Positions 26,913 to 34,616 of a stretch of 64,000 bases of DNA are shown piece after piece. Source of the DNA: CAIVAT01 sp037128705. GTDB taxonomy: Bacteria; Bacteroidota; Bacteroidia; Bacteroidales; FEN-979. Below the pieces are notes generated by a model. It ran no database searches, was not told the DNA's origin, and was given only the letters and a program-made list of their open reading frames with translations. Within the stretch, counting starts at the first letter, position 1; each line of letters begins with the position of its first letter. Made by a program: the position numbers and the translations under genes. Location: assembly GCA_037128705.1 (NCBI GenBank), contig JBAXVX010000001.1:62001-126000 (forward strand), read 5' to 3'.

Positions 26913-29592
26913 CCCAGGCATGCTGAAGGGTGCTCCCCCTGCATGTTTCCTTATTATTTTGTTCATATTCCTGTTGATCTCCTCCCGGACAGTGTCGCAG
27001 GATCTTCAGCAGAAGATCACCCTCAGAATGTCCAATAAATCCATCTCAGAGGTTTTAAAGGAGATCACTCATTTGTCGGGGGTCGATTTTTCCTATAATC
27101 CGCAGCGTATTCCGGTTGATCAGCCTGTTTCGGTGCAAGCAAAGAACAAATCCGTGGCCTGTATCCTGGATGAAATACTCATTCCCCGCGGAATCACCTA
27201 CCTGAAGGTGGAGAACCACCTGGTGCTTAAAGCCGCTGTCTCTGCCGGATCAGTGGAGGAATACAACGCAACCGGCACAACGGCAAAATATACCCTCAGC
27301 GGTTTTCTCACCGATAAGAGTTCGGGGGAGGTGCTGATCGGGGCCAACATCTACATCCAGGGCACCACGGTCGGCACCATGACCAATGGCTATGGATTTT
27401 ATTCGCTTACCCTGGGCAGCGCCGATTATCCCGTGGTATTCTCCTATGTGGGATACAAGGAGGTGGTGAAAAGGGTGAACATGACGGAGGATACCCGGCT
27501 TTCGGTCGAGATGGAAGAGGAAAAAAGGGAGATCAAAGAGGTGGAGATCATAGCGGAAGAGCGCAGTTCGGAATTACGGAATTCCCAGATGAGCGAATTC
27601 AGGTTCTCACAAAAAACACTGTCACAACTGCCCGGGTTCGGCGGGGATCTCGACATCATCAGGGCGCTGCAGGCCGTTCCGGGCATCCAGACCTATGGCG
27701 ACGGCTCGTCGCTCTATTATGTCCGTGGCGGCAACAGCGACCAGAACCTGCTGCTCATCGACGAAGTCCCCGTTTACAACCCGGCCCATCTGTTTGGTTT
27801 TTTTTCGGCCTTTGCCCCGGATGCCATCAACAGTGTTCAGATTTATAAGGGTGATTTCCCCGCCAGGTTTGGAGATCGTCTTTCATCGGTGATCGATATC
27901 AAGGCAAGGGAGGGCAACATGAAGCGCTTCGGGTTTTCGGGAAATGTGGGTCCCTATGCCTCCAATGTCACGCTGGAAGGGCCCATCATGAAGGACCGGG
28001 CCTCCTTTTTTATCTCCGGCAGAGTATCTACCCTCAACTGGCTGAACAACCTGGAGATGTTCAACAAGAATTTCGATTTCCGGTTTTTCGACATCAATGC
28101 CAAGCTGAATTACCGGCTGAACGACAACAACCGTTTCTTCTTTACCTTTTACACCGGCCGGGATGTCTTCAGCCGTTTTCCGTCTGCCGAGGTCAACTCG
28201 ATGGGGATCACCTGGGATAACCTGGCCGGAACGATCCGGTGGAACCACCTGTTCAGCAACCGGCTTTTCTCCAACACCACGCTCAATTACGGACGGTACA
28301 ACTATTCGCTTAACCTTCCGCAGGAACAGGACGGTTACTGGAAATCAGCCATCTCAAACCTGACCCTGAAAACAGATTTTGCCTGGTACCTGAATCCGGC
28401 CAACACCATCCGGTCAGGGCTGGAGGTCACCTACCACTATTCTAACCCGGGAAATGTCACCACCGAAAACGGAGGCAACTCCCCATATGTGCCCGCTGTG
28501 GCTGAATATCATTCGATGGAATATGTGTTTTATGCATCCAATGAACAAAAGATCGGGAAGCGGTTTTCCATGCGTTACGGGATCAGGCTGCCTGTTTGGC
28601 AGGATATCGGACCCACGGATGTTTACTATTTCGACGCCAACCACCAGGTGATCGACACCATCAGTTACGGAACAGGGGTTGGTTATTCCACCGCCTTCAG
28701 CCCCGAACCGCGTCTGAACCTTCAATACCAGCTGGATGCAAAATCCTCCGTGAAGGCCAGCTACAGCCGCACCAGCCAGTTCCTCCAGCTGCTCTCCAAT
28801 TCAACAGGTCCCTTTACATCCCTTGAAGTTTGGGCTCCAACCGGTCCGAACATCCAGCCGCAAACAGCCGACCAGGTGGCCGTGGGTTATTTCAGGGAGC
28901 TGTTCCAGTCGAAGTTCACCCTCTCGGTGGAGGGTTATTATAAGTGGTTCCACGACCATGTTGACTACCGCGATCATGCCAACCTCCTGTTTAATCCGCT
29001 CATCGAAGGAGAGTTGCGGTTCGGCAAAGCCTGGTCCTACGGGGTCGAGTTCATGCTGCGGAAGTCGACCGGCAAGCTGACAGGCTGGATCGGCTACACC
29101 TGGTCGAGGGCCCTCGTCCAGACGCCCGGTGTAAACAACGGAAACGTTTACCCGGCCAACTATGACCGTCCAAATGATATCTGTATCAACATCACATGGG
29201 ATGACAAGAAACACTGGATTTTTACTGCCAACTGGATCTACCTCACTGGCGGGGCCATTACGACTCCCGTGGGATTTTATTACAACAACGGTTATTCCGT
29301 GCCCATTTATGGGGATAAGAACAATGACCGTCTGCCCGATTATCACCGGCTCGACATCTCGGCCACCTATATGTTCAATAAACCGGGAAACAGGTACCAG
29401 CACAGCCTGGCGATCACACTGTACAATGCCTATGGAAGGATGAACCCCTTCTCGGTCAGTTTCAACAAGATGATGAACGACAACGGCGAATTCGTGGTGC
29501 CATCGAACCTCAACGGGGCCTACGACCTGGTGCCGACTTCGATCTCCGTTGCAGGGATCATCCCGTCAATCAATTATCAATTCAAATTCTGA
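26890..29592 (+). CDS. TonB-dependent transducer/receptor with STN domain
   Basis: About 900 aa from the ATG at 26890; starts at 26824 or 26920 are also in frame, and 26920 gives the most typical signal peptide. Signal peptide, then an STN (secretin/TonB N-terminal) signalling domain (KITLRMSNKSISEVLKEITH), a carboxypeptidase-D-like domain (YTLSGFLTDKSSGEVLIGAN), a plug (DIIRALQAVPGIQTYGDGSS; YYVRGGNSDQNLLLIDEVPV) and a beta-barrel ending in a Bacteroidota-type C-terminus (SINYQFKF). STN receptors pass ligand occupancy to FecR and the sigma factor, both encoded just upstream. The ligand is unknown; the partner is a DUF4249 lipoprotein and not SusD. Confidence 0.9.
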   Translation: MAVGKASNPGMLKGAPPACFLIILFIFLLISSRTVSQDLQQKITLRMSNKSISEVLKEITHLSGVDFSYNPQRIPVDQPVSVQAKNKSVACILDEILIPRGITYLKVENHLVLKAAVSAGSVEEYNATGTTAKYTLSGFLTDKSSGEVLIGANIYIQGTTVGTMTNGYGFYSLTLGSADYPVVFSYVGYKEVVKRVNMTEDTRLSVEMEEEKREIKEVEIIAEERSSELRNSQMSEFRFSQKTLSQLPGFGGDLDIIRALQAVPGIQTYGDGSSLYYVRGGNSDQNLLLIDEVPVYNPAHLFGFFSAFAPDAINSVQIYKGDFPARFGDRLSSVIDIKAREGNMKRFGFSGNVGPYASNVTLEGPIMKDRASFFISGRVSTLNWLNNLEMFNKNFDFRFFDINAKLNYRLNDNNRFFFTFYTGRDVFSRFPSAEVNSMGITWDNLAGTIRWNHLFSNRLFSNTTLNYGRYNYSLNLPQEQDGYWKSAISNLTLKTDFAWYLNPANTIRSGLEVTYHYSNPGNVTTENGGNSPYVPAVAEYHSMEYVFYASNEQKIGKRFSMRYGIRLPVWQDIGPTDVYYFDANHQVIDTISYGTGVGYSTAFSPEPRLNLQYQLDAKSSVKASYSRTSQFLQLLSNSTGPFTSLEVWAPTGPNIQPQTADQVAVGYFRELFQSKFTLSVEGYYKWFHDHVDYRDHANLLFNPLIEGELRFGKAWSYGVEFMLRKSTGKLTGWIGYTWSRALVQTPGVNNGNVYPANYDRPNDICINITWDDKKHWIFTANWIYLTGGAITTPVGFYYNNGYSVPIYGDKNNDRLPDYHRLDISATYMFNKPGNRYQHSLAITLYNAYGRMNPFSVSFNKMMNDNGEFVVPSNLNGAYDLVPTSISVAGIIPSINYQFKF

Positions 29593-30428
29593 TGCGCCCG
29601 ATCCTGCTGCTCACCGGTCTGATTTTTATTCTCCAGGGATGTGTGAAGGAGCGTTCATGGAGCCTGAAGGATGCACCTCCCGCAAAACTCATGGTCGACG
29701 CGGTCATCACCGATGAGGTAAAAACACATAAGGTGATCATCTCCTGGCCGGTGGCGGAACTTAACCAGGCACCATCGCCTGTAACCGGTGCCGGCGTGCT
29801 GATCAGCAATGAGGATTCCACCTGGCGTCTGACTGAAAACCCGCCCGGGTCGGGGATCTATTGTACGCCATCCTCATTTTTTACCCGGCTTCAGAAAAAT
29901 TACACCCTCTTTATCTCGGCCGGGGAAAAGGTGTACACGGCTAAGACCGTCATGAATGCCGGATCTTCCTTCGGGGAACTTCAATACACCAAAAATGACG
30001 ATGATGACCTCTATTACGTTGACTGGGTGGCCAATGCATTCAGCACCGGGGATGCCGCCATGTGGGAGCTGCTCATCGACTGGTCGATGGTACCGGGATA
30101 TGAGCACCTCGATTCGCTGGACAACCATGCCAGGATGCTTTTTTATACGCTGCCGACGCTGGATGTAAGCGAGGTGTTCGCCCCCCGGATGCAGTCGGTG
30201 AATTTCCCGGCCGGCACCCGGATTGTTGAACGCAGGTATTCGCTTACCCGGCAGCACGCTGAATTTATCAGGGAGCTGCTGCTTGAAACCAACTGGGCCG
30301 GCGGACTATTTACCGTTGCCTCGGCCAATGTGGTCACCAATCTGAGTGATGGGGCTTGCGGTTATTTCGGGGCCTGCGCGGTTACTGAACTTTCGGTGGT
30401 GGTGACTCCCCTGAAACAGGAAAAATAA
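29592..30428 (+). CDS. DUF4249-family outer membrane lipoprotein
   Basis: 278 aa. Lipobox FILQGCVKE at the N-terminus. The body matches the DUF4249 layout: an Ig-like N-terminal part (AKLMVDAVITDEVKTHKVII, GAGVLISNEDSTW) and a later mixed region, usual partner of STN-type TonB receptors in Bacteroidota. Its ATG overlaps the receptor stop (TGATG), so the two are translationally coupled. Probably a surface or periplasmic component of the uptake or sensing system; substrate unknown. Confidence 0.8.
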   Translation: MRPILLLTGLIFILQGCVKERSWSLKDAPPAKLMVDAVITDEVKTHKVIISWPVAELNQAPSPVTGAGVLISNEDSTWRLTENPPGSGIYCTPSSFFTRLQKNYTLFISAGEKVYTAKTVMNAGSSFGELQYTKNDDDDLYYVDWVANAFSTGDAAMWELLIDWSMVPGYEHLDSLDNHARMLFYTLPTLDVSEVFAPRMQSVNFPAGTRIVERRYSLTRQHAEFIRELLLETNWAGGLFTVASANVVTNLSDGACGYFGACAVTELSVVVTPLKQEK

Positions 30429-30512
30429 AATAAATGATCGCATCAGGGTATCTTCTCCTTCGGGTGTATTATCTTCAAGAAACCAGAATCAATCCAAACT
30501 TTAACCAAAACT

Positions 30513-31442
30513 ATGAAAACAAATCTTATCCGTATCGCATTCCTGTTCCTGGCTGTAACCGGATTGTCCCTGTCAGGATGTAAAAAAGATAAAAATGCAG
30601 CTGGTTCAGACGATTCTGCCTCCATGCAGCAGCTTTCGAAGGATGAGGAAGCCGTTGAATCCGCCTCCGATGAGTCTATGAATGATGTCAATAATTTCCT
30701 TTCAGGTGGAAACCTGAAATCGACCGAGAAGGTTCCTTGCGGTGCAACGGTCGATTCAACCGCCGTGGTCAACGACACGATCACCATCTACATTACTTAT
30801 AATGGCAAAAACTGCAGCGGCACCCGTTCCCGCACAGGCAAGGTGGAAATTAAAAAACAGCTTGGAACCCATTGGTACCAGGCTGGCGCCACCGTGATGA
30901 TCAGGCACATCAATTTCACCATTACCAAGGTTTCAAACCAGAAATCAATCACCTTAAACGGGTTGAAGGTACACCAGAATGTGAGTGGAGGACTGATCTG
31001 GCAAGTTGGAAACGGCGTCGATGCCATTGTTTACCGCACCTGGGGGGCTGTAAATGTCACCTTCGAGGATGGTTCAAGCAGAATCTGGAATGTAGCACGC
31101 CAGAAAACCTATACCGGAACAGCTCCGGGAAACCTGATGCTGACTACCGATGGCTTCGGTACATCCGGTGAGTATAGCAACCTGCTTACCTGGGGTATCA
31201 ACAGGAAGGGAGAAAATTTTTATACCCGGATCATGCAGCCTGTGGTTCACCGCCAGGTTTGCGACTGGGACCCGGTTTCGGGAATCAAGAAACATGAGAT
31301 CCCGGCCGATTCAAAAAGCGCTACACTCACCTTCGGATACGACAGCAATGACCAGCCTGTCACCGGTGATGCCTGCCCGACGAAATTTAAACTTGACTGG
31401 CAGAGAAATAACAAATCGGGAACAATCTTTCTTTGGCTATAA
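30513..31442 (+). CDS. Secreted lipoprotein, function unknown
   Basis: 309 aa. Signal peptide with lipobox LSLSGCKKDK. Then an acidic, Ser/Glu-rich spacer (about 25-60), followed by a beta-rich domain with repeated Thr/Val strands (TITIYITYNGKNCSGTRSRT; VMIRHINFTITKVSNQKSIT). No conserved domain recognised. Same strand as the TonB/DUF4249 pair, 84 bp downstream, and followed by a strong terminator. It could be a target of the ECF sigma or an independent cell-surface protein. Confidence 0.7.
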   Translation: MKTNLIRIAFLFLAVTGLSLSGCKKDKNAAGSDDSASMQQLSKDEEAVESASDESMNDVNNFLSGGNLKSTEKVPCGATVDSTAVVNDTITIYITYNGKNCSGTRSRTGKVEIKKQLGTHWYQAGATVMIRHINFTITKVSNQKSITLNGLKVHQNVSGGLIWQVGNGVDAIVYRTWGAVNVTFEDGSSRIWNVARQKTYTGTAPGNLMLTTDGFGTSGEYSNLLTWGINRKGENFYTRIMQPVVHRQVCDWDPVSGIKKHEIPADSKSATLTFGYDSNDQPVTGDACPTKFKLDWQRNNKSGTIFLWL

Positions 31443-31460
31443 AATCTAAATTGAACTGCC

Positions 31461-31490
31461 AAAGCCGCTCCAATCATTGGGGCGGCTTTT
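31461..31490. terminator. Bidirectional intrinsic terminator
   Basis: A 13-bp stem (AAAGCCGCTCCAA / TTGGGGCGGCTTT, one G-T pair) with a 3-base loop and a T run on the plus strand and an A run on the other side. It lies between the lipoprotein gene and the convergent acyl-CoA dehydrogenase, so it can end both transcripts. Confidence 0.85.
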
Positions 31491-31502
31491 ACTATGTACG
31501 TA

Positions 31503-32648
31503 TTAATCGTAACATCCGATATACCGGGAGATGACCATCCGCTGGATTTCGGAAGTGCCTTCTCCGATTTGGAGGAGGCGCTGGTCACGGTAGAAACGTT
31601 CGATGTCAAAGTCCTTCATCAGGCCGTAGCCGCCATGGATCTGAACCGCTTCGTCTGCCACCTCCCGTGCAATTTCAGAACAGTAGAGTTTCGCCATGGC
31701 TGCCTCTTTCGCATAGGGCTGGTTGTTCGATTTCAGCCAGGCGCCTTTATAAAGGAGGTTCCGGGCCAGTTCGATCTTGGTGGCCATGTCGGCCAGTTTA
31801 AATGCATTCACCTGGAACTGGGCAATCGGTTTGCCGAATTGCTTGCGGGCTTTGGCATAGGTCATGGCCATTTCAAAGGCTCCCTGGGCCAGGCCAAGCC
31901 CCATGGCGCCGATCGCCAGCCGACCGCTGTCGAGGGTGCTGAGCATGATCCTTGATCCCTCCCCGCGTTTGCCCAGGAGATTCGTCGCCGGCACTTTGCA
32001 TTCATCAAAAAAGAGCTGGGATGTATCCGAAGCCCGCCACATCATCTTTCCGTGCATGGCTACCCGCCTGAAACCGGGCGTGTCGGCATCGACCAGGATG
32101 GTCGAGAACTCCTTCTGCCCGCTGGTCTCCCCCGAAACCACCTGGACCGTCGCCCCCTTGTTGATGGAGGAGGCGCCGTTGGTAATGAAAATCTTTGAAC
32201 CGTTGATGATCCATTGGTCACCATCCAGCCTCGCCGTGGTCTTGGTGGCCCGTGAATCGCTCCCTGCATCCGGCTCCGTCAGTCCAAAAGCCCACAGAGC
32301 ATCGCCGGTTGAAAGCATGGGAAGGTACTTTTTCTTTTGCTCCTCAGTCCCGTAATTCAGGATGGGACCGATCCCCAGTGAAATATGGGCTGCCAAAGTG
32401 GCTGCCTGCGAACTGTCGATGCGTGCCAGTTCCTCCACCGCAATGACATAGGCCAGGGTATCGAGGTCGAGTCCGCCGAATTCATGCGGCGTCCGCAAAC
32501 CGAAGAAGCCAAGTTCTCCCATCCGCTTGGTCAGCGGAACCGAAAACTCTGCTTTTTCATCCAGCTCCCTGGCAATTGGTTTAATTTCCCGCTCGGCAAA
32601 ATCCCTGACGGACTTACGGATCATGTGATGTTCTTCAGTCAGATACAT
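31503..32648 (-). CDS. Acyl-CoA dehydrogenase (SCAD-type catalytic Glu), leucine-degradation operon
   Basis: 381 aa, typical length. FAD- and substrate-binding motifs LWAFGLTEPDAGSDSRAT and IFITNGASS. The C-terminal domain has QIHGGYGLMKDFDIERFYRD and IGEGTSEIQRMVISR. The glutamate in GEGTSE is the short/medium-chain (SCAD/MCAD) catalytic base; isovaleryl-CoA dehydrogenases have Ala there and carry their base in a LDLERL-type segment, which reads LDSGRL here. So by residues it is SCAD-like, although operon context implies isovaleryl-CoA. Last gene of the leftward leu-degradation run. Confidence 0.85.
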   Translation of the reverse strand: MYLTEEHHMIRKSVRDFAEREIKPIARELDEKAEFSVPLTKRMGELGFFGLRTPHEFGGLDLDTLAYVIAVEELARIDSSQAATLAAHISLGIGPILNYGTEEQKKKYLPMLSTGDALWAFGLTEPDAGSDSRATKTTARLDGDQWIINGSKIFITNGASSINKGATVQVVSGETSGQKEFSTILVDADTPGFRRVAMHGKMMWRASDTSQLFFDECKVPATNLLGKRGEGSRIMLSTLDSGRLAIGAMGLGLAQGAFEMAMTYAKARKQFGKPIAQFQVNAFKLADMATKIELARNLLYKGAWLKSNNQPYAKEAAMAKLYCSEIAREVADEAVQIHGGYGLMKDFDIERFYRDQRLLQIGEGTSEIQRMVISRYIGCYD

Positions 32649-32680
32649 GTTGGTATGTTTTAAGATAAATTTTCAAATTT

Positions 32681-32723
32681 CATTCGTCACTCGTCATTCG
32701 TCATTCGTCATTCGTCACTCATT
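32681..32723. repeat. TCGTCATT-type tandem repeat
   Basis: CATTCGTCACTCGTCATTCG followed by further TCATTCG and TCGTCACTCATT units fills the gap between the acyl-CoA dehydrogenase start and the HMG-CoA lyase end; the TGA stop of the lyase (32719-32721) lies in it. Confidence 0.8.
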
Positions 32724-33567
32724 TAAAGATCTTCCTCGCCAGCATCCGGGCCTCCTCCCATGCTTTTTTATCAATGCTTCCCGGCTCCTCCTTTTCCTCT
32801 GCAAAAGCAATAAGGTTCCCGGTATCAAGGTTCCCGAGCATCTCTTTGCCGGTCATCGGGCATCCGCCTAGTCCGCTGATCACCCCGTCGAAACGGCGGC
32901 ACCCGGCCGAATAGGCAGCATCTGCTTTTTCATGCCATCCCCGGTTTGTCGTATGCAGGTGCAGCCCGAATTCCACATCCGGGAACATCGGAATAAGGGT
33001 TGAGAAGACCTCCGAGATCACCGGAACATCAATTTCGATGGATACATTCGACAGCGGAATGATCCTGGCCCCGGCTTCGTAAAGTTTGCCAACCCATTCT
33101 GCCAGCAGGTTTACGTTCCATGGATCTCCATAAGGATTCCCGAAGGCCATGGAGATATAGATCACCGCCTGTTTGCCGGTATTTTTACACAGGCCGGTCA
33201 CAAATTTTGCTGTTTCCAGCGATTGTTCAACGGTCGACCTCACATTCAGTTCCAGAAAGGTGGGGGATAAGGAGAAGGGATAGGAGATGTGCGTGATCTC
33301 CTTCACATGGGCCAGTTGTTCAGCCCCGCGTGTGTTCACTGCCAGGAACATAATGTTTGAAGATGTCCCGGCCAGATCAAGTTGTTTCAGTACATCCAGC
33401 GAATCGGCCATTTGCGGGATGATCCTGGAGGAGACCACGCTCCCGGTCTCCACGGTATCAAATCCCACCCTGAGCAGCCGATTCAGATAGGATATCTTTT
33501 CCCCTGCCGGAATCATGCGGGGAAACCCCTGCATCCCTTCACGCGGTGATTCAATGATCTTTATCAC
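32719..33567 (-). CDS. HMG-CoA lyase family protein (with catalytic Cys)
   Basis: 282 aa. TIM-barrel HMGL family: a metal/CoA loop IIESPREGMQGF in place of the canonical RDG (Asp to Glu), the metal histidines in FGLHLHTTNRGW, and the catalytic cysteine loop in SGLGGCPMTGKE. HMG-CoA lyase splits HMG-CoA into acetyl-CoA and acetoacetate, the last step of leucine breakdown. It is close to the short Bacteroidota lyases that have a variant first loop. Its start overlaps the end of a second HMGL-family gene by 4 bp. Activity is likely, since the Cys and HxH are kept. Confidence 0.85.
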   Translation of the reverse strand: MIKIIESPREGMQGFPRMIPAGEKISYLNRLLRVGFDTVETGSVVSSRIIPQMADSLDVLKQLDLAGTSSNIMFLAVNTRGAEQLAHVKEITHISYPFSLSPTFLELNVRSTVEQSLETAKFVTGLCKNTGKQAVIYISMAFGNPYGDPWNVNLLAEWVGKLYEAGARIIPLSNVSIEIDVPVISEVFSTLIPMFPDVEFGLHLHTTNRGWHEKADAAYSAGCRRFDGVISGLGGCPMTGKEMLGNLDTGNLIAFAEEKEEPGSIDKKAWEEARMLARKIFK

Positions 33568-34574
33568 GCCTTGCCGGTTAATGATTTCGGGATGCGGCCA
33601 TTCCTGATCGATTCGGAACGGAGGCGCCGCCCCACGATCCGTTCAACCATCAAACCGATCTCCAGGACCCTATCCAGGTCGAGCTGGGTGTCGATACCCA
33701 TTTCATCCATCATCACCACCATATCCTCGGTAGAGACCAGCCCCACGAGATTCGGATCTTTATAATAATAACTTCCGGTGCCGCTTACGGGGACGCCGCT
33801 CACAAAATTGGCCGGCTGTCCGCCGATCCCCCCCATGGTCGATTCGTAATTGACCATCCCGGCCTGCAATGCTGCCAGTACATTGGCCATGCCCCAGCCT
33901 CGGGTGGTATGAAAGTGGACGATCTGCTTTTCAACCTTCACCCCCGCGTCGAGCAGCATGGAATAATACCTGTAAACACGGTCGGGTGAGGCGGACCCAT
34001 CATGATCGGCATGTTCCACATCGTTCACTCCGATGTCGAGCCAGCGCCTGGTGAATTCAATCGCCCTCTCCAGCCTGGTAGGCCCCTCGATCGGGCAGCC
34101 CCAGATGGTGCTGACCGTTCCGTTCACCTTCAGGCCGGCTTCCCTGGCCATCGGAATATATTTTTCAGCCATCTTCCAGTAATCCTCCAGGCTGAGACCT
34201 GAATTTTTCCGGTGATGCGATTCGCTGGTCGATACCATCATCAGGATGCGGTCGGGACCCCATCCCTCTTTCCTTGCCTGGATAGCCCGTTCTATCGCCT
34301 TTTCACGGATGGTGATGGCTGTAACGGATACCTGGCTGAGCTGCGATGCCACCAGCTTGCTGGCCCTGAGACGCTTCAGTACATCGTCGGCATCCCTGAA
34401 CTGCGGCATTCCTGCAGGATTGCCGAGATTGGTCACCTCGATGTGCCTGAACCCGGCCAGGATCAGTTGCTCGGCAAGCCATACCTTGGCATCGGTGGGG
34501 ATAAAAATTTCCTCGTGCTGAAACCCATCCCTGACGGTGATGTCTCCAATGGTTACTTTTTTGGGATAATTCAT
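33564..34574 (-). CDS. Divergent HMGL/pyruvate carboxyltransferase-family paralogue lacking the Cys
   Basis: 336 aa. Same TIM-barrel family as its neighbour: TIGDITVRDGFQHEE carries the canonical RDG, and VHFHTTRGWG the two metal histidines, but the loop that holds the catalytic cysteine reads GGIGGQPAN (Cys to Gln). It overlaps the neighbouring lyase by 4 bp and follows the biotin carboxylase gene by 28 bp, so it belongs to the same operon. It could be a lyase on another 3-hydroxyacyl-CoA, an isopropylmalate synthase-like condensing enzyme, or a partner subunit. Substrate unknown. Confidence 0.75.
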   Translation of the reverse strand: MNYPKKVTIGDITVRDGFQHEEIFIPTDAKVWLAEQLILAGFRHIEVTNLGNPAGMPQFRDADDVLKRLRASKLVASQLSQVSVTAITIREKAIERAIQARKEGWGPDRILMMVSTSESHHRKNSGLSLEDYWKMAEKYIPMAREAGLKVNGTVSTIWGCPIEGPTRLERAIEFTRRWLDIGVNDVEHADHDGSASPDRVYRYYSMLLDAGVKVEKQIVHFHTTRGWGMANVLAALQAGMVNYESTMGGIGGQPANFVSGVPVSGTGSYYYKDPNLVGLVSTEDMVVMMDEMGIDTQLDLDRVLEIGLMVERIVGRRLRSESIRNGRIPKSLTGKA

Positions 34575-34590
34575 AAACAGCGATTAAGGA

Positions 34591-34616
34591 TTGGTCATTG
34601 GTCATTGGTTATTGGA
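34591..34616. repeat. TTGGTCATTGG-type tandem repeat
   Basis: TTGGTCATTGGTCATTGGTT-ATTGG, units of 7-8 bases, at the 3' end of the biotin carboxylase gene; it supplies the last residues (SNNQ) and the TGA stop at 34602-34604. Confidence 0.75.
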
